From NCBI GenBank assembly GCA_041656175.1, contig JBBAEA010000063.1:1-19401 (forward strand): DNA of 19,401 nt. The letters are read 5' to 3'. The DNA comes from JBBAEA01 sp041656175. Lineage in GTDB: Bacteria; Myxococcota_A; Bradymonadia; UBA4248. Shown here one piece after another: positions 7,417-14,459 of this stretch (within the stretch, counting starts at the first letter, position 1; every line of letters starts with the position of its first letter). The notes beneath the pieces are model-generated. The model did no database searches. It saw only the letters and a program-made list of their open reading frames with translations, and was not told where the DNA came from. The position numbers and the translations under genes were made by a program.

Positions 7417-7812
7417 ATGGAAGAAATGATGAAACACGAAAAAGTCTTTTTTAAGAAAGAGTGCTATGAAATTCAGGGTGCCGTCTTTGACGTGTATCGT
7501 GAAATGGGCTCTGGTTTTCTGGAGTCTGTTTATCAGGAGTGTTTGGAAAAGGAATTGAGGAAGCGAAGAATACCTTTTGTTGCACATCTGGAATTGGAAC
7601 TAACGTACAAAGGTGAACCACTTCAACAAACGTACAAACCCGACTTGATTTGTTATGGGCAAATCATTGTTGAGCTCAAAGCAGTAAAAGATATTGCAGC
7701 TCTACATAAGGCGCAGATGCTTAACTACTTGAATGCAACTGGTATGAAGCTCGGTTTGCTCGTTAACTTTGGAGCATATCCTAAAGCAACAATCACACGA
7801 CTGATTCTGTAG
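7417..7812 (+). CDS. GxxExxY protein (PD-(D/E)xK nuclease-like)
   Basis: A 131-aa protein of the widespread GxxExxY family, whose function is not established. The signature G33-F-L-E36-S-V-Y39 is intact. PD-(D/E)xK-type residues are visible as KPD (Asp76), VELK (Glu86, Lys88) and a following helix HKAQMLNYL, then LGLLVNFG and the C-terminal ITRLIL. The start is ATG 7417: AAGGAG lies six bases upstream, whereas the TTG at 7384 is inside the repeat leader. It sits alone in a bed of ~100-bp repeats, between two decayed copies of itself. Homologues are often found within such CGTG/CACG repeats, as far as I recall, suggesting the repeats and gene travel together. A nuclease role is inferred from fold residues only. 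Confidence 0.88.
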   Translation: MEEMMKHEKVFFKKECYEIQGAVFDVYREMGSGFLESVYQECLEKELRKRRIPFVAHLELELTYKGEPLQQTYKPDLICYGQIIVELKAVKDIAALHKAQMLNYLNATGMKLGLLVNFGAYPKATITRLIL

Positions 7813-8072
7813 CTTTTCGTACTTTAAATTTTGAACCACGAAATACACGAAAATTCACGAAAAGTTTTTTTAGTTTTATAGAACCAGCTTGATATGTAAT
7901 AATCTATCGTGCCTTTTATGTCTTTAAATTTTGAACCACGAAATACACGAAAATTCACGAAAAGTTTTTTTAGTTTTATAGAACCAGCTTGATATGTAAT
8001 AATCTATCGTGCCTTTCGTGTCTTTAAATTTTTTACCACGAAAATACACGAAAACACACGAAAATTTTTTAA
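7813..8072. repeat. ~100-bp CGTG/CACG repeat array, right block (two and a half units)
   Basis: This is the same unit as the left block, with AGAACCAGCTTGAT at 7880 and 7980 (period 100). The two units here are nearly identical and share GATATGTAATAATCTATCGTGCC in place of the left block's GATTGCTTATAGAC form (differences begin after GAT), so they duplicated locally and recently. Confidence 0.92.
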
Positions 8073-8077
8073 TAATT

Positions 8078-8203
8078 GCTGTAATAAGATTCAGGCTGCC
8101 GTATTTGAAGTGTTGTGTGAAATGGTTTGTAGGGGCAGGTTTGAAACCTGCCCCTACAGCTTGCTCATAAACTTTGGAACATAAGCAATTACACGATTAT
8201 AGC
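8078..8203 (+). pseudogene. Decayed GxxExxY gene, ends only
   Basis: The left piece (about 8078-8127) reads CCNKIQAAVFEVLCEM, matching CYEIQGAVFDVYREM of the intact protein. The right piece (about 8159-8203) matches the end LLVNFGAYPKATITRLIL, with a stop and indels. The middle, including the signature motif and active-site region, is gone and replaced by a 31-nt palindrome at 8128-8158. It cannot encode a functional protein. Confidence 0.82.
8128..8158. repeat. 31-nt perfect palindrome with GTAG foot
   Basis: TGTAGGGGCAGGTTT (8128-8142), one central G, then its exact reverse complement (8144-8158). It begins with GTAG at 8129-8132, as in REP-type hairpins. It lies exactly where the middle of a GxxExxY copy is missing. 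Confidence 0.9.
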
Positions 8204-8286
8204 TTTCGAGCCTTTCGTGTTTTTCGTGGTAAAAAAGCTTTCGAGCCTTTCGTGAATTTCGTGGTAAAAAAGCTTTTCGTGGTAAA
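8204..8286 (+). repeat. 83-bp direct repeat, right copy
   Basis: This is the partner of 7110-7193. It ends 20 bases before the stop codon of the minus-strand gene at 8307, so the repeat region begins immediately downstream of that gene. Confidence 0.92.
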
Positions 8287-8306
8287 AATCAAAGCGTTAA
8301 AAGCTG

Positions 8307-8867
8307 CTAGCGCTTTCGTTTTGGAGGATGCAGCACTAAACCCCGCTCTGGCATGTTTTTTATTAATTCATCGCGGTAGCCCTTGTAGGCTTCGGTGTTT
8401 ATGGGCGCTGCATCTTTGCTCAAAACGCGGATAAAGCGATCGACGCGCTCAAAGACAGAGTCGGCGTAGTTTTGGGCAAAATTCGTTGCTGCCCCAACGC
8501 GGATAGGCTCTTTACACGCTCTCAAAACAAAGAACTCGCGTACTTTAAGGCTAACCATCTCAAAGTAACCGAGGTTCACGGGCTCAACGGTATCTTTGCT
8601 CTCATTCTCTGGCGTTAATTTGGCTTGACTCTCGTTGCTGCTTCTCGGCGCAGCGGCTTCGCTTTGGAATGTTGCGATTGCGTTTTCTAGCTCCGCACAT
8701 AGCGCGGCAGCCTCAGCTTCTTTGGTATCCTTTCCTTGGCTCAACGCAAAGATCTTGGCGAGCAGGCTGCGCATTTCTCGCCGCGACTGCTTTGATATGG
8801 CTTTTGTGTGTTTTTTAAGCAGCCCACTTAACTCAAACGCGAGAGCATCGAGTTTTGCAAGATCCAT
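8307..8867 (-). CDS. Hypothetical protein downstream of pentapeptide-repeat gene
   Basis: A 186-aa protein that I do not recognise. It has no signal peptide or membrane helix. Residues 1-80 are predicted helical and charged (Lys-rich, then Ala/Glu-rich), a polar linker of about 25 residues rich in Ser, Asn and Glu follows, and the last 80 residues form a second block with FEMVSLKVREFFVLRACKEP and VFERVDRFIRVL, ending in a basic PPKRKR tail. ATG 8867 was chosen because it starts six bases after the upstream stop codon, with a weak GAG as RBS. A GTG at 8900 would overlap the previous gene by 26 bases and has no RBS. The tight junction implies translation with, and a role linked to, the pentapeptide-repeat protein. 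No function can be assigned. Confidence 0.75.
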   Translation of the reverse strand: MDLAKLDALAFELSGLLKKHTKAISKQSRREMRSLLAKIFALSQGKDTKEAEAAALCAELENAIATFQSEAAAPRSSNESQAKLTPENESKDTVEPVNLGYFEMVSLKVREFFVLRACKEPIRVGAATNFAQNYADSVFERVDRFIRVLSKDAAPINTEAYKGYRDELIKNMPERGLVLHPPKRKR

Positions 8868-8874
8868 CACAGCT

Positions 8875-10101
8875 CTACTCGTCGGCAAATTTGGGTTCAC
8901 CGCTTATCGAAACAATATCGATAAAATCCCTAGCGCTAGCGGGCAGGATAGCGCCATCGAGGTCGGCGCCGTAGAGTATATTGGGTGACAACTTACATTG
9001 TTTTAGCGACGCATGTCGCAGCCTCGCCCCACTAAACGAGGCCAAGGCCAAACTCGCCGCATCCAAGACCGCGTTATCTAAGTTTGCACCGCGGAAGTTC
9101 GCCTTGTGAAAGTTTGCCGACGCGAGTATGGCGTTTTGCAGCTTGCAGTCGACCAGCGTCGCTTCGCAAAAGAATGCGCCGTCAAACTTGCTGTCGCTAA
9201 GGTCGCAAGCACTCAGGTCAACGTTAAGAAGGAAAGCGCGCTTTGCCTCGACGCCCTTGAAGCTGGCGGGTGAATGCGCGTATGCGTTATTAAACGATGC
9301 GTCATTCAGCTTGGCACCCTCAAAATTGGCACCCGACAAAACACTGGCATTGAAACTCGCGTTATTGGCCACGATATTTTTTAACACGGCGTTTGTTAGC
9401 TTGGATTCCTTGAACTTCCCACGCGTAACATCCACACCTGCTAGCGAAGCATCCTCCAGCACAGCAAAGGAGAAGTCAGCCTCGTTGAGTAGCGCCGAGT
9501 CGAATTGAATGCTTCGCAGTTTCGCCTTAAACCAATTAGACTTCTTGCAGGATGTGCGCAAGAACTCCAACTTGTCCGCATTTACATAGGAAAAGTTAGC
9601 GAAATCCGCATTTACATCGTTAAACTTGGCGTTTTGCAGCGCTGCGCCCCTAAAGTCCGCTCCCGCCGCATTGGCTGCACTAAGGTCTGCATTCGTCAAA
9701 TCGGAAGCCCCAAAGCGCACACCTTTGACACGAGCAGCGGCGAGCTTAGCATCACGGAAAGACGCGTGTTGGGCGTCCGCTCCAGTGAGGTCAGCTTTCT
9801 CTAAATTCGCCCCCGATAGATCCGCTTCGCGTAGACAGGTATACTTCAAATTCGCCCCGCTAAGATCCGCCCCCGATAGCTTTGCGCGCTCCAAATGCAC
9901 CTTGTCTAAGACCACCCCGTGCAGCTTCAGGCCGCTTAAGTCAATCCCCCGCAAGTCCAAGCCGTTTGACACATCAGACACCCCTTGAAAGCCCTCAAGC
10001 AATTTAGGCCACGAATTATCCCCTTTAAGAAGCGCAGTTATAATCTTAGCACGTAATTCAATTCCCTCGTCTGTATGCGCCCATCGATAGGTAGGATCCA
10101 T
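8875..10101 (-). CDS. Pentapeptide-repeat protein
   Basis: A 408-aa protein. After a helical N-terminal part of about 48 residues without repeats, nearly all of it is A(D/N)Lxx-type pentapeptide repeats, for example LSGADLSGANL, LREADLSGANLEKADLTGAD and FHKANFRGANLDNAVL. This predicts a right-handed quadrilateral beta-helix. A central region (about 170-220) is less regular, with FLRTSCKKSNWFKAKL, and may interrupt the helix. There is no signal peptide, so it is likely cytoplasmic. Some relatives mimic DNA and protect gyrase; others are effectors or of unknown role, and nothing here selects among these. ATG 10101 is preceded by AAGGTGAG at good spacing. It appears to be the first gene of a pair with the unknown gene at 8307. 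Confidence 0.92.
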   Translation of the reverse strand: MDPTYRWAHTDEGIELRAKIITALLKGDNSWPKLLEGFQGVSDVSNGLDLRGIDLSGLKLHGVVLDKVHLERAKLSGADLSGANLKYTCLREADLSGANLEKADLTGADAQHASFRDAKLAAARVKGVRFGASDLTNADLSAANAAGADFRGAALQNAKFNDVNADFANFSYVNADKLEFLRTSCKKSNWFKAKLRSIQFDSALLNEADFSFAVLEDASLAGVDVTRGKFKESKLTNAVLKNIVANNASFNASVLSGANFEGAKLNDASFNNAYAHSPASFKGVEAKRAFLLNVDLSACDLSDSKFDGAFFCEATLVDCKLQNAILASANFHKANFRGANLDNAVLDAASLALASFSGARLRHASLKQCKLSPNILYGADLDGAILPASARDFIDIVSISGEPKFADE

Positions 10102-10236
10102 GTCTCACCTTCTATATTGAAAGCTATTTTGCAAAACGACTACACAAGCTTACTGCCGCCCCTAACCATCGCTCAGCCTAAACCCCCATGTTGTTTTAAC
10201 ACGCGCTATGCTTCATGTAAAGTTAATGAGCTTTCG

Positions 10237-10686
10237 CTATCGGCCAAAAACGAGCAAAACCCTTGCAGTTTCAAAACACACACGCATCTTCCCTTGCTCT
10301 GGGATCTCTTCAACGACCCCAACGCCGAACTTTTTATGCTCAATCCTATCACCTATCGCAAAATCCTTTTCACTAATCGAATATTTCCGAATTTCATTTT
10401 GATTTGCCGCAACCGTTGGCACGAGCACTTTCGTCTTGGGCTGGCGCTTCACCGGTTTCGCATCTACCGGCGCCGCCATCGCAACCGCCGTTCGCGTATT
10501 CTTACTCAGCGTCTGCCTATCCTTCACAATCGGGCGATAATTGTGCAACCCCCCACACTGTTTGCACTCCACCCTCGCAATCTTTCCCCCTGCAACCGCC
10601 ACAATCACATGCCACGTCTCCCCGCACTTCCCACATTTCGCCTCAACATCCTTCGCAACATAACTCTCATCCACCCATACTGCCAT
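10237..10686 (-). CDS. Zinc-ribbon protein with C-terminal CarD/UvrD-like Tudor segment
   Basis: A 149-aa protein in three parts. Residues 1-50 form a zinc ribbon with C18-x2-C21 and C41-x2-C44 (KCGKCGETWHV, ECKQCGGLHNY). Residues 55-100 are a basic, Ala/Pro/Lys-rich linker. Residues about 105-149 carry IGDRIEHKKFGVGVVEEI and MRVCFETARVLLVF, resembling the small Tudor-like barrel at the C-terminus of UvrD/PcrA and in CarD-type RNA polymerase binders. This suggests a nucleic-acid or RNA-polymerase contact, which is inference. The RBS is GAGAG before ATG 10686. It is followed, after about 135 nt, by the pentapeptide-repeat gene on the same strand; co-transcription is possible. I know of no gene name for it. 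Confidence 0.82.
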   Translation of the reverse strand: MAVWVDESYVAKDVEAKCGKCGETWHVIVAVAGGKIARVECKQCGGLHNYRPIVKDRQTLSKNTRTAVAMAAPVDAKPVKRQPKTKVLVPTVAANQNEIRKYSISEKDFAIGDRIEHKKFGVGVVEEIPEQGKMRVCFETARVLLVFGR

Positions 10687-10741
10687 CTAAACTCTCTTCT
10701 AAAAATTCTCATATATGTTAAAAAACCGTACTTTATTTGGC

Positions 10742-10883
10742 GGGGGAAGTCTCCCCCTCGCCAAAGCTTCCCTTAAAATGAACAAATTCGCAATATGTTT
10801 TTTTCGCCGTCTTCGCTAAACGCTCAGCCAGCGCAAAAAATTTGCTCATTTGCTCATTTTTCGGGTGATCTTTGGCTGCCCCC
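10742..10883 (-). repeat. GTAG double-hairpin element, copy E (degenerate feet)
   Basis: A 142-nt copy in minus orientation. It keeps the ATCA/AAG internal loop, the 3-nt asymmetry, a 22-bp distal stem (15 of 22 paired) and loop GTTTA. Both GTAG feet are mutated: GCAG (plus CTGC 10876-10879) and CGAG (plus CTCG 10757-10760). The short hairpin GGGGGAGACTTCCCCC is identical to that of copy A. It lies between the outer-membrane protein gene and the zinc-ribbon gene. The remainder of the gap (10884-11053) shows no gene. Confidence 0.82.
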
Positions 10884-11053
10884 TCAACGGGAGTCATGGC
10901 ACAAACTTGTTGCAAGGTTCTGTAGCAGCTATTTGCTGTACGGCTTATTAGTGATACGAAGCGTTATCTGCTGCTCGTCAGTTCGCCGAGGTATACCCAC
11001 AGCCATTAAACAGTGTTGTTCTCACGCGCTGGGCTAGAGTTTGCACAACGCAA

Positions 11054-11081
11054 AAAAGGGCAGCCACGCGGTCGCCCTTTT
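11054..11081 (-). terminator. Rho-independent terminator of the outer-membrane protein gene
   Basis: The stem AAAAGGGC (11054-11061) pairs with GCCCTTTT (11074-11081), extended by CC/GG inside around loop ACGC. On the minus strand it ends in a run of six T. It lies just past the stop at 11104. Confidence 0.85.
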
Positions 11082-11103
11082 CAATTCGCATGAACAACTC
11101 TCG

Positions 11104-11820
11104 CTATAGGCCTCTACTTTTCTGCTTTCCGAAGGATTCAAAGTAGAAGTCGTAGCGTACCCCGATATTGATCGTAAAACCCATGGTAAAAAGCGAGTTC
11201 TCTTCAATCTGGGATGTCCCATCAGCATAAAGACGGCTAACGACGCCAAAGATGTGTCCACCAAAAAGCACGGACAAATCGGTGTTGGGGATAAGCCAAG
11301 CTACTTGCCCAATAAGGCCAAAATCAAAACTTTGGGCGGACCACTTGAAAGATTCAATGAGATTGAGCGGCCCTAGTTCGGCGCTTGGGCTAAACTTCAT
11401 CTTTACGTTACCAAAACCGTAGTTTAACCAAAGCCCAAGGTCAAAGATATCGGCGATAAAGTACCTCGCGGTAACACCAAATGAGGGGTGCTGAACTACC
11501 ATTTCGCGCTTCGTAAGTCGTTCAGAGCCTGGCATACGCAGAGGGTTTGCGCGTTTGAGCCGCTGATCGACCATGGTCCAGTTAAGATTAAGCCCGATGC
11601 CAAAGCCCTGCTCAAAACGCACGATGCCCGCAAAATTGAGGCCACCGCCAACGTCAAAAATACTATCGCCGTAGCGCTCGTTTTCGATAAAGGTAGAGAC
11701 ACCGCCGAGTTTACCGAGAACTTCAACCGAAATCTGGGCTTGCGCCTCCTTGGCAAGGCCGAAACCACCAAGCATAAAAACAAGTGCAGCCCCGACAAGG
11801 CTTAGGATAAAACGTTTCAT
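11104..11820 (-). CDS. Outer-membrane beta-barrel protein, probable
   Basis: A 238-aa exported protein. A classical signal peptide (MKRF, then a hydrophobic core) ends in KEAQAQ, with likely cleavage after AQA near residue 29. The mature part alternates hydrophobic and polar residues in many short strands rich in Gly and aromatic residues: FGIGLNLNWTMV, FGVTARYFIADIFDLGLWLNYGFG, FDFGLIGQVAWLI and a final INIGVRYDFYF strand. This is typical of small barrels of 8-10 strands. The specific family is not clear. ATG 11820 is right because GGAGG lies 9 nt upstream; a TTG 15 nt earlier contains that RBS. It has its own promoter candidate (11885-11914) and terminator, so it is probably a single-gene unit. 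Confidence 0.82.
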   Translation of the reverse strand: MKRFILSLVGAALVFMLGGFGLAKEAQAQISVEVLGKLGGVSTFIENERYGDSIFDVGGGLNFAGIVRFEQGFGIGLNLNWTMVDQRLKRANPLRMPGSERLTKREMVVQHPSFGVTARYFIADIFDLGLWLNYGFGNVKMKFSPSAELGPLNLIESFKWSAQSFDFGLIGQVAWLIPNTDLSVLFGGHIFGVVSRLYADGTSQIEENSLFTMGFTINIGVRYDFYFESFGKQKSRGL

Positions 11821-11884
11821 ATTGGGAACCTCCAATGTTATCTGCTACAATGTGCGTAGAGTGGCGTGCGTTTCACGCCGAAAA

Positions 11885-11914
11885 ATTATCATAGCTAATT
11901 CTTTGCAAATGCAA
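11885..11914 (-). promoter_or_regulatory. Sigma-70-type promoter candidate for the outer-membrane protein
   Basis: On the minus strand TTGCAT (11914-11909) and GATAAT (11890-11885) are 18 nt apart. The -10 is one base from consensus, the -35 weaker. It lies about 65 nt upstream of ATG 11820. Confidence 0.5.
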
Positions 11915-11987
11915 AACGATTTGGATGTGATAGTCGCCAGATTACAGCGACAATGAGTAGGGTTTACTACAGTTTTGGAGTGTTTGC

Positions 11988-13769
11988 GTGTTTCGCAGGT
12001 TTTTTGTAGGCAGCTTAGTTTTTATCGCGGGCGCTGTAGTATCCTGCGATAGCCATCTTGCAAGCGCGGAGCAGAAGTTCACGGCGTTTGAGAGTAGCAC
12101 GCCGATACAACAAGCCCCCGTGATGTCGCCAAATCTGCATGCAAAAGCTCGCACTAGCTACCTCAGTGAGCAGGCGCGCGAGACCTTGCGCTTGCGTGCT
12201 ACGCTCATGAAAATTCGGTGCCAAGCTCCCCAAAAAAAGCAAACTCTTCGTCTCCTCCAAGATGAAAAGCCAGATCTTTCATTCTCGGTCGGTAACACGA
12301 GTACAGGTTACCTCGTTGGCGCTAAACAACTAACGCAGCCCAGCAGTTTGTACAGAGCGCTGCCCGTTCAATACGAACGCGATCTTGGCTATGCTACAGC
12401 GGAACTTATTGAGCTCATTGAGGATAGCGCCAAAACGATGCACAAGCTCTACCCTGGTACAGTGTTGTTTTTGGGCAACTTTGCAGCCGCCGAAGGCGGC
12501 GACATACCCTATTCCGTAAGCCATAACAGCGGTCGCGACGCCGATATTGCATTTATATTCAGGCGAATCGACGACAATGTAGCTCTTTTTCCACAGAATT
12601 TCCCCAAATACGGTGCATCGCTGCGCTCAAACAACATTCTAGGCTACCGTTTCGACAGCGAGCGAAACGCTGCACTCGTAAAAACGCTAATCACCCATCC
12701 CAAGCACCATGTGCAGTTCATCTTCGTTGCTAAGCACCTACGACGCGCCATGCGCAACGCCCTCGTCAACAGCAAAACCGACCCCGACGTACTCGCCCGC
12801 TTCGATGTAGTGGTTCAAGAACAAGCCGCGCACGCAGACCACATGCATATACGCGTGTATTGTGCAAAACATGAAATTTGCGCTGGCTGCATAGATCGCT
12901 CTCTCATTCACGAGTGGCATGATGACCCCGTCCCCATACGGGAAGCCTGCGTTAAAAAATACAGCAAAATTCTAAGAAATAAAAAATCATCTACGCAAAA
13001 CTTAGCCGCTGCCATCGAACGTCTGCGTCTACTCGAATCCCTCGAAACCGAGCGCACAAGGGTTCTCTCCTTACTCGCCCACGACAACAAAGAGGTACGA
13101 CGCGCCGCCGTCGAGTCGGCTCCCTACCTATCGGAGCCTAGCGAGGCGCTCGGGAAACGCTTTGCGGCAGAACAAGATGATGATATGCGCTGCGCCGTGC
13201 TGCAGAGTCTTTCTATAACTAGGGATGAGACGGCGCTAAGCTTCTTAGTCGATGCATTAAAGCTCCCCGCCTTTAAATGTGGCGCAAAAAGCTCCTACGA
13301 ACTAAGCCTCGCGGCTATAGCCTTCGCCAATAACAAAAAATGGGTTCGCCCCCTCATTACGCTGCGAAACAGCGCTGAAACTGAGCATTGGCAACACTTT
13401 GACCGCACACTACGCATGCTCACAAACCAAAGTGCGCCCAACAACGATTGGAACTTATGGCTAGATACCCAAGGCGAAAAGCCACGTAAACAATGGCTTA
13501 TCGAGGGTTTTAACGCCGCTGGTTATGCGGTTAGGACACTGGGAGTACAAGATATTCCAAACCTGCTAGACGCCGTTATGGGCGAGGAACACATCTCAAG
13601 GAATGCACGGCGCACACTGATGCAGATTTCAGGTCGAAACCCACCCTGCCTTGAGTGGGCTGCCAGCGACGCACGGTGGTACTTCACGCGTTACTTCAAA
13701 AGACGCTACCGAAAGTTCAAAGTGGATCTAAGCGACCGCGATGAACGAGGTATAAGGCTTAAAAAATAA
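11988..13769 (+). CDS. MepA-like murein endopeptidase lipoprotein with HEAT-like repeats
   Basis: A 593-aa envelope protein. The signal peptide ends in the lipobox VVSC (Cys20). Residues about 95-300 match penicillin-insensitive murein endopeptidase (peptidase M74, LAS fold): SVGNTSTGYLVGA, LYPGTVLFLGN, the zinc motif SHNSGRDADIAF (His179, Asp186) and AHADHMHIRV (His285, His287). This class cuts the D-Ala-mDAP crosslink in peptidoglycan. Residues about 330-480 are helical pairs of the HEAT/PBS-lyase type (VRRAAVESAPYL, MRCAVLQSLSI, ETALSFLVDAL), probably a protein-binding scaffold. E. coli MepA is about 274 aa and lacks this half. GTG 11988 is supported by GGAG seven bases upstream. It is divergent from the outer-membrane protein gene. 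Confidence 0.88.
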   Translation: MFRRFFVGSLVFIAGAVVSCDSHLASAEQKFTAFESSTPIQQAPVMSPNLHAKARTSYLSEQARETLRLRATLMKIRCQAPQKKQTLRLLQDEKPDLSFSVGNTSTGYLVGAKQLTQPSSLYRALPVQYERDLGYATAELIELIEDSAKTMHKLYPGTVLFLGNFAAAEGGDIPYSVSHNSGRDADIAFIFRRIDDNVALFPQNFPKYGASLRSNNILGYRFDSERNAALVKTLITHPKHHVQFIFVAKHLRRAMRNALVNSKTDPDVLARFDVVVQEQAAHADHMHIRVYCAKHEICAGCIDRSLIHEWHDDPVPIREACVKKYSKILRNKKSSTQNLAAAIERLRLLESLETERTRVLSLLAHDNKEVRRAAVESAPYLSEPSEALGKRFAAEQDDDMRCAVLQSLSITRDETALSFLVDALKLPAFKCGAKSSYELSLAAIAFANNKKWVRPLITLRNSAETEHWQHFDRTLRMLTNQSAPNNDWNLWLDTQGEKPRKQWLIEGFNAAGYAVRTLGVQDIPNLLDAVMGEEHISRNARRTLMQISGRNPPCLEWAASDARWYFTRYFKRRYRKFKVDLSDRDERGIRLKK

Positions 13770-14301
13770 GCGTGGGGATGGGCGCTCCTGAATTTGCGGC
13801 TGCGTAGTTCTTTGCCAGCCCCCTTTTTATGTTCTCGTTGCCAACAAAAACCTTTTCGTTTTTGCCTCCGCTCGACATTGCAACATGGCTTTCTCTACGC
13901 GGGAAAAGTGGTATAGCCAGTTTTTTAGAGGAGCTCTGATTTATGGGTGGGCGCTGCCCCAAGCCACGCTAAGGACTGTCGCCCGTAGACCGCTCTCTGC
14001 GTAACACATTGATTTTATTGGATCTTATTTTGAAGGCTTACTTATTTTCTTTGCTTTAATCTCGTTGCTTTTTCACTGTTTTTGCATTGACACGAAAGGC
14101 GCAACTACGCAGTTGTACACATATAAATGACTTGTCATGGAGACGGTGGTCTTAAAACATAGTACATATTACGCCACCAACTGCGCAAAAAAAGGGTATA
14201 CATAACAACATATTGTTGTAAGAACGTGTTTAGAGACAAGAAAAATAGCTCGTGGCTGCATCTAAAGATGCGGTCGAGGAAAAGTTAGCCAAAATCAGCC
14301 A
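13770..14301. other. Gap between convergent mepA-like and ygeW genes, no gene seen
   Basis: About 530 nt before the ygeW terminator. A minus-strand frame (13759-13962) overlaps the 3' end of the mepA-like gene and lacks an RBS or family resemblance, so it is not called. Small palindromes are visible: CGCAGTTG near 14117 with CAACTGCG near 14179; ACAACATATTGTTGT near 14204; and GCATCTAAAGATGC near 14258. No tRNA or known ncRNA was recognised, though an unrecognised small RNA cannot be excluded. Confidence 0.6.
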
Positions 14302-14339
14302 AAAAAAAGCCCGCTGAATACAATAGTACCCAGCGAGCT
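14302..14339 (-). terminator. Rho-independent terminator of ygeW
   Basis: On the minus strand AGCTCGCTG pairs with CAGCGGGCT (9 bp with one U.G pair) around a 14-nt loop and is followed by a T run of seven or more. The U.G pair would be a C/A mismatch in plus-strand RNA, so the structure is built for the minus strand. It lies about 120 nt past the ygeW stop. Confidence 0.85.
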
Positions 14340-14459
14340 CATGCATCTTCGCCAATTGGCGGTGCTTCGTGACAATTTTGCTTGCAGATTCTAGAAGGCA
14401 AGAAGCCTTATCGCGTGGTTGCGCCAAACGACGCAGACCTCACGCAAAACGGTCAAGCA

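Noticed and set aside
6514..8072. CRISPR array
   Set aside because: Units are about 100 bp and homologous along their whole length, with no short repeat separated by unique spacers and no cas genes.
13759..13962. 67-aa minus-strand gene, and a small transposon-like unit at 13770-13969
   Set aside because: The frame overlaps the end of the mepA-like gene with no RBS or recognisable family. The supposed terminal repeats share only GCGTGG plus scattered matches.
14230..14427. 65-aa minus-strand gene downstream of ygeW
   Set aside because: It reads straight through the ygeW terminator and has no RBS or recognisable domain.
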